Assembly (NCBI GenBank): GCA_051294375.1
Contig: CM119266.1
Span: forward strand, 15,862,018-15,926,017
From: Paraspadella gotoi
Taxonomy: Eukaryota; Chaetognatha
Length of the DNA: 64,000 bases
Direction of reading: 5' to 3'
This document shows positions 51,451-62,229 of the stretch, piece by piece. Numbering within the stretch: position 1 is the stretch's first letter; every line of letters starts with the position of its first letter. The position numbers were made by a program, and so were the translations under genes. The notes under the pieces were generated by a model. That model searched no databases. It saw only the letters and a list, made by a program, of their open reading frames with translations, and was not told where the DNA came from.

Positions 51451-52691
51451 CTACTTCTCTCCCCTCAACACTGGTTTCTTCTTTGACGCCTTGGATTTTC
51501 GATTTCCTCTGACGTCCGCCCAAGCGCGCTGCTTGCATTTTTGAACGAGGAATTCTAGAAACTCGACAAGGGTCATGACGGAGGCGCCCGACCATGAGAC
51601 CCAGAACCCGCCGATCTGGGAGAAAAGATCGTCCAACCTCATCGAGGGTACTTGGGGTTGACCCTCATTAGTCGAAACTCGCGGCTCGTCCAAGAGACTC
51701 GCGTCCAGTCGTAGTTTTTTAATTTTTTCTGGTTTTCTCTTTGAAGAGTGGACCGTTGGACGAGTTGAAAAATCATTGAAGAGTCTCGTCCTTGCAGACT
51801 CCGACGAACATCGTCGCCCCTTCGATTCCTTATCTTTTGGTGAAGTTTACCGCAGCCGCATTCTATCCCGGCAGGATAAAGAAAGTCGCGTTCTCTCGCC
51901 AGCCGCGCAGCCGAATCGCGAGAGATTGTTCCAGCCTCCGTCGACGTCGACAACCCCAGCAGCTCGTCGTACTTGTCGTAGCAGTTGGAACGTCGCCCTT
52001 AGCGTAGACAATTGACAATGTCCTTGCATGCGCGTAGTGTAGCCCGGGAATCGAGGTCGCCACGCCTTTCGGGATAGTCGTCCGCGTACTTGGCCGCCAG
52101 AGTCGGTACAAAACTGCGCAGACGAAGGTTCTTTGGTCGAAGGTTCGCAGCTCGGATTTGGGGCGTCAACTCGATCAGTCCGTCGGAATGGACGGAATGG
52201 CTCCTACATCAAACCAGGAGAGATAAAGGTCCAGCCCGTCTAGCCCATTCCAGTAGATCTTAACGCGGGCGTGGGTGGAGGTCTTGTGACACAAGCTAAA
52301 ATCGGAAAAGAACCAGATATTCGCCCGTGCGGAAAAGAAAAAGGACGAAGACGGGGCGTTTCAAGAGACCTTCCGTTTTTGTTCTCCAATCGAAAGAGAT
52401 TCGGAAGGCGTCGAGGAGACGGAGAGGTTCCTACCCGGATCTCTGGCGCAGAGATGAAGCGAAGGAAGCGCCCCTCGCGTCGTCCAAGACCATGCTTTGT
52501 CCGTCAAACAGGAATTTTCTCCACATAAGACGACGCTCTTGACGTTCGTCGGGTCTTGTAATTAATGACCAAAAATGACGACGTCAAGGGCGACGAATCC
52601 TCCGTAAAAAATAACAGGCAGATTGGCAGCCAGACGCGACGGAACAGGCGCTCGCACTTGGTCACGCGAGACAGCCATGGGCCGATGTCGT
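51451..52691 (-). pseudogene. Degenerin/ENaC (pickpocket-type) channel-like gene, copy D1
   Basis: The family forms trimeric amiloride-sensitive sodium channels with two membrane helices and a large Cys-rich extracellular domain. The minus-strand C-terminus reads DDLFSQIGGFWVSWSGAS, then VMTLVEFLEFL (51645-51545), the TM2 region with the G-A-S selectivity filter. It is followed by a basic tail to a stop at 51451. At the other end CATTCCTGCAG| (52692) opens an exon with DIGPWLSRVTKCERLFRRVW, then a TM1-like segment and a LVINYK stretch. Between are a GLDGLDLYLSWF segment (about 52220) and Cys-rich pieces such as ACKDIVNC and NCYDKYDELL (about 52000). These parts lie in family order but in different frames with stops between, so as written it encodes no full protein. 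Decay and sequencing indels are both possible. Confidence 0.65.
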
Positions 52692-52972
52692 CTGCAGGAA
52701 TGTCTCCATGACGTAAATTGCGAACGGGAAAAATGAATTTTCGCGACGAAAGGTTGAAAATAGTTTGGTTTAGTAATATCGATTTTTTCAGATGGAACTC
52801 AAACACCGATATGTACTAGAGCTTTACAGCACTTTGCAGTTGTAAATTGAAAAAGGAAATTCGATACTAAGTCTGTAAAGACGCGATAGTTTCTTAGTTA
52901 TCTGAAATTGGTTTTCGCAAATGAATGAAATGAATTAATTCAGCGATTTCTGTCTGTCCACTGTTCATTTCT

Positions 52973-53044
52973 TTCTCTCTCTCTCTCTCATCTCTCTCTT
53001 CTCTCTCTCTCTCTCTCTCTCATCTCTCGTCTCTCTCTCTCTCC
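52973..53044. repeat. (CT)n microsatellite
   Basis: CT tract with CATC interruptions, between degenerin-like copies D1 and D2. Confidence 0.95.
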
Positions 53045-53319
53045 TCTTTTCTAACAACAGGAAAAGACTAATGTTTCTGTGTGTTAAATTTCCTATTTCT
53101 AATTGATCGCAAAAGTTATGGATAAAAAAATCACAGTGAAAGGTGTAACTCTAAAGCATGAAAGAATATCAAAAAAAAAATTGAAATAAATATTATAAGA
53201 AATTAATATTCAAATTTTGTATCTCCTTCCCTTTTTACAAACGTTTTTACAAAAATTTGAAGCTTTCTATTTTCGTTCATGCCACACTAGATAAATCTGA
53301 ATTATAAGGATCTCGATGC

Positions 53320-54440
53320 ACTCAAAAGGTGGTAAACTATCGATGCGCCTATGAGAAACCCAAGAATCCACCAATCTGCGAGAACAGATCATCAGATCGC
53401 ATTTTTGGCCTCATGACTTATCGGTCACACTCTCATTAATCTTCTTTCAACACCAAAAGTGTTTTGCTGCTATTTTTTCCCACAAAATTGTCGTTGCTTT
53501 GTAGTTGAAAGTCGAACGCAATATTCTCTTTTTGGCAACTTTTAATCAACAGAAACAATTTCAGTTTCATACGCCGCTTTTGCTTTTTATAACAAAAATA
53601 TTTTTTTGCGGAAGTTCGCCTTCCTCCGTTTTAGATTTTCCATTGGCAACCAAACGATCTTTGAGGGTGGAGATTTTTTAGAGCTGCTTATACCGAGATT
53701 TGATTGTAATTATTTTCCGCATTCGATTTACCAGATAACAGACATCTCGCAATGATGGTTATTGTAGTCGGCAAAAAAAATTAATTGTACCTTTCAAAAC
53801 CAGCGGGGTACTTATCTGTATAATTGCTTTCTTTTTGACACATGGTAGTTTATTCTAAACATATTGAGAAAATGGATGTTCATTTCTCATAGAGGAGCGA
53901 TTTCAGACTTTTGCTATAATGATAAATGAACTTTTAAAACCAAAAAGCCATATACAGTCCAGCGGCATCTTTTGCCCAGACGATTTCTCACCTTTAAATA
54001 GAAAAAATATACATTAAAAGTTTTTATTGAAAAATGCAAAACTTTTTTTTTCAATGCCTGCACCTTTTCAGTCCGCATTTTTAACTAACTGGCACAATCC
54101 ATATGCTTCCCAAAAAAAACTGTATTTGTAATGCCTTGAATGGAGTCAACTTCATCGTCAGATTAACTGCAATTTTGAGCCGCGAATTCAAAAAGTTTCT
54201 ATTCTTAGTGTCGGCCGAAGTCCATCGGCCTTCCGCTGTGTGTTCGGCGCGCAGAGAACGAAATGAAGGAACACGGTCCTGACCAGACCAACGATTGTAT
54301 TCCTTCCAGAGGCGCAGATCTTCGACTGAGCAGTCGTTGTCCACGTTGGTTGGCATCGTTAAAACCTTGGAATTAGAACAAAGACAGCGGTAAGCCATGC
54401 GCGTAGAGGCCTGTGTAGACCAACATCCAGAACATCTTTC
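53320..54440 (-). pseudogene. Degenerin/ENaC-like remnant, copy D2
   Basis: Read on the minus strand, MFWMLVYTGLYAHGLPLSLF (from about 54431) matches the RxFW-TM1 region of copy D3 and is followed by a stop. FLHFVLCAPN (about 54265) matches FPRFVLCAPD in D3, and NLTMKLT (about 54160) matches NLTMHLT. At the far end, RSDDLFSQIGGFLG (about 53400) is followed after one frame change by LIGAS (about 53350), the filter region. Nonsense and frameshift changes are too many for a working gene, even allowing for the noisy sequence. The middle of the extracellular domain is not recognisable. Confidence 0.55.
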
Positions 54441-54794
54441 TTGCTTTTGAGCTCTTTTTGAATTTTTTTTCGAAACATTGACGGCAAACGACTTCATTTT
54501 TTTTGCCGTCAAAAAAGAAGAATATAAGCAATGTCCTTGTTTACTCGGAAAAAATTGTGCTGGTGAATTAAAGGAAAGGTGCAAAGAGTAATGGTTAGTG
54601 TTAAATGTCAAACAATCAATGACTGACCAAATCAAATGCAACAAAATTTTTTTTATTTTCCGCAATTTCAGTTCCACTTAATCAATAAAATAAAGTTTTG
54701 AATAACAAACTTTTTATGTCTTTGTTCTCATTTTCGAAGATCTCTGACTTTTCGACCATCTTGTGAAACAAACCAAACGGAACCCAGAACTATC

Positions 54795-55999
54795 ACTTCC
54801 ATCACTCTACTAAGCTGAGTAAGAGAGTACCCGATCAAGAAGGCCAGAACCCACCGAACTTTGAGAAAACAAATCATCCGAGCCGCATCTTTGGCAGCCT
54901 GAACTGATCTTGCAAACTTCTTATCATTCTGTCCTCAAACGAAAGCAAGGATGTAGTCGAAAATTTTCTTTTTGCTCTTGAAACCTCGGCTTGCAATTGA
55001 AAATCAAAAAGTCACATTTTGGGGTCGACACAAGTCCGCGCAGGTTTGTTGCCTTTCCAAACTTTTTTTACACCCGGTGGCGACAATAATCAGCCAAGGA
55101 AGTTTGCTTGTCGGGAAGCATATCTTTCCACTTATGCACCATAGCGGTCAATCCTTAAGCTCGTATTTCGCAAAGAGCATCATAGAACGTTTCCCAGCAT
55201 CCCTCTGTCTTGTTCAGTGTGGTTCATAAGCAGACGTCCTCGGCAGTGATTTGTGTTGTGATGGAATGATAGGGTTTGATGCCCGGTGGATATTGGTCGG
55301 GTGTGATCTTGCTCCGCTCGGTGACAGGTGAAAGTTCAGTTGAACAGGGTTTGTTGGCGGATGCTTATTTCTTTCATAAAGAAGAAATTTTAAAAGCGAC
55401 GATTCGGAATGATGCTCAATTGGGCTCGAAGACAATGAAAACATCGAGTGACTTGGATTTTTGTTCCAAATTAGGACCTAAAAGTATTAAGAGTACCACC
55501 AAAAGTTTAAACGCTTTCATTTATACATTTAAATTTATTTTTCAGTCACTCACGCCATTCGGTCAGTCCTTGAACTCGGTGGCACCATCCAAAGGAGCCG
55601 GAAATATCTTGTACCTGTCCATTTGAAAAAGCTTGGTCAAATGCATTGTGAGATTGTAGCTTTGCGAAGGTTTGCCCGGGATCCCAGCAACCTCGATCCT
55701 TGTGTCCTCGTATTCCTCGACCTGCAGTTTTGCGTCGGGCGCGCAGAGGACGAAGCGAGGGAACTTTCCTTGCGAATGATCCATCGACCTCCGCTCGACG
55801 ACAATTTGATTTTCCCCCTCCAACGGAGATTTCGTAGTCGACGTAAGGCGGGTCTCGGAACTTAATGACGAGGATGTAGACCGCGTAAAAGCATACCTCC
55901 ATAGAGGCCGCCGTGAACTAAGGATCCAGAAAATCTTTGCACCTTCGACGTCGAGGCCTTGGAGATGAATTTAAAAAGCGCTGGATCGATGGAGGTCAT
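54795..55999 (-). pseudogene. Degenerin/ENaC-like gene, copy D3
   Basis: The minus-strand frame starts MTSIDPALFKFISKASTSKV at 55999, reaches the RF-W TM1 start, then changes frame to ASMEVCFYAVYILVIKFRD (TM1) and DPPYVDYEISV. One further frame change leads to EGENQIVVERRS and GKFPRFVLCAPDAKLQVEEY, then NLTMHLTKLFQMDRYKIF, ending at a stop near 55552. The FPxFVLCxP block stands where family members have FPxVTIC. The TM2 exon (about 54890-54795) reads FSKFGGFWPS, stop, SGTLLLSLVE. The filter Ser is lost (GTL instead of GAS) and there are two stops. At about 200 codons in two shifts, the N-terminal part is the best-preserved piece of the cluster. Confidence 0.6.
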
Positions 56000-56504
56000 G
56001 CTAATGCGGCGGAAAGAATTTGGCCAAACAATTAAATTTGAATTCGAATTAATAACTCAGCGTTAGTTCATAGCAAAGCGTATGAATAATCGATATAGTC
56101 AATATATTTCAATACAAAAAATATAAATCAAATAGTTTGTTCTTCATTATTACTTTTCTATGCGCGAAGAAAAAATGATAATTAAAATTTAATTTTGCCT
56201 CCATTTCCATTAAATGGTGGAGAAAAGTAATCGAAAATCGTCATGGTTTTTCCAAGCAATTTCCGTAATACGTATCTCCACGTTCTTAATCGAAATAAAT
56301 CTCATTTATTGATTTCTTTAGAATAGATAGATAGATATCTAGAATCCGTTCCACTTCCCAGTGACAGTTTTGAAAACCCTGAAAAACGATCGATTAAAGG
56401 AACAAACAAAAAATGAGTTTTTGTATTAGTTTGGCACTACCCGAATTATCTCTCTAATTTCATTTCCACTTATATCAAATAATTCTCTGTTTTTACTATC
56501 CCTG

Positions 56505-56600
56505 TCTCTCTCTCTCCGTTCTCCTCTCTCTTCTCTCTCTCTTCCTCTCTCATCTCTCCTCTCTCTCTCTTCTCTCTTCTTCTCTCTCTCCTCTCTCTCA
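56505..56600. repeat. (CT)n imperfect microsatellite
   Basis: CT tract with TTC and CATC interruptions. Confidence 0.95.
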
Positions 56601-56657
56601 CTTACTCGCATAAACCCACCCACGCCGCTGTTTCTGGAATGCTCTACTTCTCTTCAC

Positions 56658-56897
56658 CCCCATACACGGGCGATAGGGGCCGATTTTCCTTTCATGGTGT
56701 TCATGGGCCGAGATTCTATGGAGCAGCGAGGAGCAACTGGCCATAAAAAAGATCCACCTTCCGATCGCCTCCATCGTGGAATGCGCGTCCCCCGCGTTCG
56801 CGAAGAGGCAGCGGTTGGGGCTGGCGGACGAGGTGGGCTCCAAGACGATTGAAAAAGGGTATTGAGCGTTGATGGACTCGAAGAGAGGGTTTGGGGC
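56658..56897 (-). other. Unidentified possible exon of 80 codons
   Basis: On the minus strand CCCATCGCAG| is followed by exactly 240 bases to |GTGAAG. The frame is open and phase 0 at both ends: APNPLFESINAQYPFSIVLE, then SPNRCLFANAGDAHSTMEAI and onward with three Cys. It lies upstream of degenerin-like D3 on the same strand, but no link is shown. The region is GC-rich and other frames are partly open, so this could be chance. Confidence 0.3.
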
Positions 56898-57660
56898 CTG
56901 CGATGGGTTTGCCCATTGTGAGAAAGAGGATTCGCTTCAAAGGTTCGGCAATAAATATCGGCGCTCAGGGCGCTGTCGGTCTTAATCGTCCGTCGTCGTC
57001 GTATCTTTCCTTCTCTGGCGAGAAGTGGGGACGCTGTGAAAGGGAATCGGCGCGCCCCTGCGGCGACAAAAGAAAAAAAATTCAGTTTTGAAAAAAAAAA
57101 AACTGCGAACAGAAAAAATTTAAAAATATGATGGATCAGGAAAATAATCTTGACAAAAATAAGTTTATGAGAGTTGGACTGATAGAGAAAAAGAAAAGAC
57201 AGACCGACACAGACAGATAGACGTAATCAAACAAAGCGAAAGAGAGAGACGAAAGAGAGAGAGAGAAGAGAGAGAGAGAGAGAAGAGCGAAGAGAGAGAC
57301 GAGATTTTCTCTCCCGAAGCGCAATAACTGGCTTTGTTTCCTCCTAATCCATAATTCTCCAATCCTCGAGTCCAGGACAATAAAAAACGAGGCAGATTCA
57401 AATCATATCACCTCTCCCTTCTGCGTTTTCCCGATTCCTCTCATTCCCCTTTTTTCTTCTTCTTTCCTTTCTTGCTCTTTTACTTCTCCACCTGCCTCCT
57501 ATTGCTCTCCCTCCTGCCTTTTTTCTGACACCTTTCTTCTTCTTTCTCCCTCCATCCCCCCTTATTGTCTGGAATCCTCACATTCACTTCCAATTCAACT
57601 GGCCTCTATTGTGTCTGTCCAGCGACGGTCTCCCCTCCCTTTTTCTTGGATGGGCCGGGT

Positions 57661-57726
57661 AGAGAGAAAGAGAGAGAAGAGGAAGAGGAGAGAGGAGAGA
57701 GAGAGAGGAGAAGAGAGAGAGAGAGA
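57661..57726. repeat. (GA)n imperfect microsatellite
   Basis: GA tract with AGGAAG interruptions. Confidence 0.95.
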
Positions 57727-58290
57727 CTGAAAATGGACTACTTACTAACCATTTGTTCCCGCGTTGAAATCACATAATCTCTTGTATTTACGACTGGAGA
57801 AGGAAGCAAGGCAATCTGCAGAATCCATCGGACGTTGAGGCGGGAGCGAAAAAAAAAAAGATTCCGAGCAAAAAAGCAGGTCTGTACACATGCAAAAAAG
57901 TGAACGCGGATTGAAAAAAAACGACTAGCGGCGAAATTGGTGATAAAGTGTAGGAATTGTGTAGCTGTGTACTGTGTAATTGTCTGGTCCAGCCTAGTGC
58001 CACGCCACACTAAATTGTCTTTTTTCCAAGCTCTGTCCAGTAAAAGATTGGCAATTGGCAATTATAATAAAAATATTTCCTTTCAAGATTAATAATTTGA
58101 ATCTGAAATCTAAATTACTTTCAAACTCTCCCTCTATTTTTAGCTACAAACAACTATCACCCTTTTATTTTTTATTGTAATTATTCTACTACAAAACTAT
58201 TAATTATAATAAAAGTATTTAATATTAACTTTTATGGATAAGAAAGGAGAGATGAAAGAAGCATATGATATTTCCCTCGGAGAGAGGGCG
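57727..58290. other. Gene-free spacer
   Basis: No supported gene or RNA was found. Confidence 0.5.
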
Positions 58291-58378
58291 GCCCTCGGTG
58301 GCTAAGGGATGCTATGACCGAATCACCGGAATAAGAATCTCGGGTGAACTCGAAGCGAATTCGAATCCTTCCCGAGCA
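58291..58378 (+). mobile_element. tRNA-like (Ser/Leu-size) sequence, possibly a SINE head
   Basis: TGGCTAAGGG (58299-58308) fits a polymerase III A box and AATTCGAATCC (58358-58368) a B box, at the spacing of a tRNA with a long variable arm. CCCGAGC and an A-rich tail follow. The 5' acceptor strand does not pair with the 3' end, so it is not a functional tRNA. It may be related to the tRNA-like fragment at 4752-4811. Confidence 0.4.
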
Positions 58379-58788
58379 CAGAATCGAAAAAAAGACGAGA
58401 TCGAAAACTCTAATTCTGATCGTGTTACATTTATATAATTGCTTAAAACAATGTCAAATGGATATAAGGACTTACCATTAACAACAAAGTTTTATCCCTA
58501 AATCTCTCAATGAGCGTTATTCTCGAGGCAATAAAGACGATAATACAATGCCGACTACAAATACACTGCAAGAATTTTTATTGAATTACTCAATTTTTTT
58601 TTCCGATTTATTTTAAATCAAGAAATATAATCGATATACAGTTAAATATCATCGCAAAGAAATGGACCAGTAATGGATTTTGATAGACGCAAATGGTTTG
58701 CCTCTCTTAGGCTTTATATTAAATAATTATAAAATAGCACAAAGTACCTATTAACCAATATTACCTCTGAAACCTGATCGCAATTATC

Positions 58789-58850
58789 TTCTCTTTCTCT
58801 CCTTTCTCTCTCTCTTTCTCTCTCTTCTCTCTCCTCTCTCTCTCTATCTC
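58789..58850. repeat. (CT)n imperfect microsatellite
   Basis: CT tract with TTTC interruptions. Confidence 0.95.
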
Positions 58851-59037
58851 CATCACCCATGTCAAGATCCTCCAGAGGTTTGGACCTTCTCGACCTTCGA
58901 CCTCCTTGAACCGTCGGCCGGCCCCTTCTTACCCCTCCCCCCCCAACCACGCGTCGTCCACCCTGGGGATGTTTTGACTCGTGATGGATTAACCTCCTCA
59001 CGGGAATCAAAATCTGGGTGAGAAACTCGAGACTTAC

Positions 59038-59213
59038 CCGCGACTTCGGCGGAGGGAAAATTCACTGGACGAATAGAGAGCGATGGTTGTTGGTAGTGGA
59101 TCGTTGGTTGTTGTTGTTGTGGGATGGGTCGGAACCGAAATTTGGTATAAGTTTTGTTCGACTTAAATTTAGAAGGGTCGAAACTTTCCAAAAATGTTTC
59201 CGGAAAATTTGTT
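59038..59213 (-). other. Possible exon, product unknown
   Basis: The minus-strand frame opens after CATTAG| and reads LTNFPETFLESFDPSKFKSN, then RFRPIPQQQQPTIHYQQPSL and RPVNFPSAEVAG, reaching |GTAAGT, a strong splice donor. The residue mix is not low-complexity apart from a QQQQ run. No family is recognised, the upstream acceptor is weak and no neighbouring exon was found. Confidence 0.35.
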
Positions 59214-59554
59214 AACTAATGAACGGCTACTTGAAATTTAGGATAAAAGAATTTCCATAGTATGAAAGGCTACAAATTATTTTCGCCAACTAAAGTCACT
59301 TTTTTACCTTCATTTTTTTCGAACATCCAAATAAAATGAAGAAACTTCTTTTTATCTACGGCTCATAACGAGAAAAGCGGGGGAGGGATGGGGGAATAAC
59401 TTTTCCACCGAGTTCTTCTCAAGGTTTTAGAAATCAAATTTCTCGCGATCAATCACCCACATTTTTTTCGGGAAGAAAATTCGGCGTGAAATCTTAACGA
59501 TGGCGGAAGCATATTAAGTTGTTACGTCTTTAAAGGGATTTCTTGGTTGAACTC

Positions 59555-59560
59555 TCTTCT

Positions 59561-59599
<39 letters not shown>

Positions 59600-59632
59600 G
59601 TCTCTTCATCTCTCTTCTTCCCTCTCTCTCTC
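59555..59632. repeat. (CT)n imperfect microsatellite
   Basis: CT tract. Confidence 0.95.
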
Positions 59633-60219
59633 GTGATACCACAGGTGGTTTGGGAGATGAAAAAAAAATTAACATCCCGCACGAACTTCTACTCTATAAA
59701 ACGCGCTTCTTGCTTAAAGGTAATAAAATAATTTCTCTCGCGCGATGAGTCAATTAAAAAAAAAAAAGAAAAAACGAAAAGAGTTTTCCCGTAAAGTCCT
59801 ACCTGTTCTCGCTTAAATGAGAAGTCAGATCTCGATTCAATTATCGGTACTGCAAGAGAAATAATTCGATTTTTCACGAACTTTTTTCCTTTCGAGACTT
59901 TCATAGTTAAATCAAAACATGAAAAGTTAAGTGACGTTTAAAGAAAAGGCGGCCCACTTATTGTAAATACGAAAGACGGGCGCGAGGCCAGGGGGGAAAA
60001 AAACTAAAGAACAAACATTATGACAGGTAACAAAGTTTTTCGCGATAATGAGGTATAGCACAGAGCACTTTGCCGTCGCTGCTTATCAGACAGATTCTAT
60101 CGCGAAACATGAAATTTTCCTGTGTATTGTCGGTCGCCCTCGTCGGGGTTGTCGTTAGGGCAAGTCGCAAGCCAAATGCCCGCTCAATTATGTGACCGGC
60201 CCTAGAAAAACTTTTGCTT

Positions 60220-60244
60220 NNNNNNNNNNNNNNNNNNNNNNNNN
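60220..60244. other. 25-N assembly gap
   Basis: Gap about 30 bp before copy B of the 4 kb duplicated segment. Confidence 0.99.
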
Positions 60245-60694
60245 AATGAGAGAGATGCAGATATGAATTGCTGTCTGAATCCTTAATAAAAAATTTCTTT
60301 GGACGATTAATGAAAAGTATTTTTGCCTATTCTCTCTCTATATCGTCTCTCTCTCTCTCTCCTCGCTCTAAATCCCAATGGCTCGCCTAAAAAAAAAATT
60401 AGGCGTGAGTCACAAATTCAAATCTCTCTCCTCTTCTTCTCTCTCTCCCCTCTCGCTCATTCTCTTCATCTGTCTCTCTCATCTCCTCTCTCTATCATGC
60501 GATCTTAACCGGCGAGAAGTATGTCCTCTGTTTTTCTTTATTTATTAGATGTTTATTCCTTTTTTTTTGGCTTCGTGGTTTTTTCTTTTTCATTTTCCTT
60601 TTCGGTCGCATTTCAACGACGTTCAAACTTTGACCCTCAAAATCAAATATTCCCGCGTCGCAGACTCGCGTTTCCAATCGAGACTCAATTCGCC

Positions 60695-61475
60695 GCGGCG
60701 CTCTCACTCTCTACGTGGCGCTCTCACTCTCTACGTGGCGCTCTCACTTTAAACACGGCGCTCTCACTCTCTACATAGCGCTCTCACTTTAAACACGGCG
60801 CTCTCACTCTCGTAGGCGTGGCGGCTCTCACTTTAAACAACAGGGCGCTCTCACTCTCTATGTGGCGCTCTCACTTTAAACACGGCGCTCTCACTTTAAA
60901 CACGGCGCTCCTCACTCTCTCCGTGGCGTTCTCACTTTAAAACGCGGCCCACTCACTCTCTACGTGCGCTCTCACTTTAAACACGGCGCTCTCAACTCTC
61001 TACGTGGTGCCTCTCACTTTAAACGGCGGCGCTCTCACTCTCTACGTGGCGTTCTCACTTTAAACAAGGCGCTCTCATCTCTCTACGTGGCGCTCTCACT
61101 CTCTACCTGGCGCTCTCACTTTAAACACGGCGCTCTCACTCTCTACGTGGCGCTCTCACTTTAAAACACGGCGCTCTCACTTTAAACACGGCGCTCTCAC
61201 TCTCTCCGTGGCGTTCCTCACTTTAAACGCGGCCACTCACTCTCTTACGTGACGCTCTCACTCACTTAAACTATCGTGCGCTCTCACTCTCTACTGGGTC
61301 TCTCACTTTAAAGCGGCGCTCCTACTCTACATCGTCTCACTTTAAACAAGGCGTCTCTCACTCGTACGTGCGCTCTCACTCTCTACGTTGGCGCTCTCAC
61401 TTTAAACCACGGCGCTCTTCACTCTCTACATTAGCGCTCTCATTTAAACCTCTCCTGCTCTCTATTCCTGTGCTT
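60695..61475. repeat. Satellite of alternating 20-mers, copy B
   Basis: Cleaner array than copy A. CTCTCACTCTCTACGTGGCG and CTCTCACTTTAAACACGGCG alternate for about 38 units and degenerate at the right end. Confidence 0.9.
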
Positions 61476-62149
61476 ATCATTCGCTATTGCTAGCACTCAC
61501 TACTTTAACTCAAAGAACTGTGTCTTTTTTATCGCTTTCTTACTCTAACTTTTACGTGATGGTTCTTCCCTCTATTCTGCCCTCTCTCTCAATATGGCTC
61601 AATCACCAAATTAATTATCTAATTTTGCCAGCCAGCCTTTATTAAAGTTTAATTTTTTTCCCACAAAAGTCGGTTCAACTATTTTAAACAGGTCTTTCCG
61701 TTTCATTTCGGCCGTTTACTAATTCGTTTCTTTTCTTTTCTTTCTATTGCTCTCTAAATTGTAAACACTGAGAAATTGTATTTTGTTTTTTTAAATTATT
61801 TTAATTAAATCGAGCGATGAAAAATATGACAAATAAATTGTTCTTTAAAAACTTAAACAATAAACATAGTATATGTCGAACATATATATTTTTGAAACAA
61901 ACGTTAGAAAAAAGCTTTGTAAAAAAGAAAGGTTTTCGCGTCGCGTCGGCTCGAGATATTTTCGACGGCAATTCTCTTCCAACCATAAACATCTCCATAA
62001 CACTAAAAATAAATAATTGAGGAAGGGTGAAGGTTTTGAAGAAATGGCAGAAACGGGGGGAGGGAAAGGGGGGGGCGGCGGTCGTAAGCAAGAATCGCGC
62101 ATTCTGGGTTTTCGGCCATCAATTTGACCGATGACCGTGACAGTTATTT

Positions 62150-62195
62150 CTCTCTCTCTTTTATCTCTCTTCTCTCTCTCTCTCTCTCTTCTTCT

Positions 62196-62229
<34 letters not shown>
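62150..62229. repeat. (CT)n imperfect microsatellite
   Basis: CT tract inside copy B, corresponding to a shorter tract at 49680-49712. Confidence 0.95.

Larger units (their letters stand above)
47470..51565 (+). repeat. 4-kb duplicated segment, copy A
   Basis: Begins at GAATCCTTAATAAAAATTTC and is collinear with 60275-64000. It comprises CT tracts, the 20-mer satellite, an AT-rich stretch, a GC-rich stretch and the start of the degenerin-like locus. Relative to copy B it has about 140 extra bases at 47816-47955. Confidence 0.85.
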
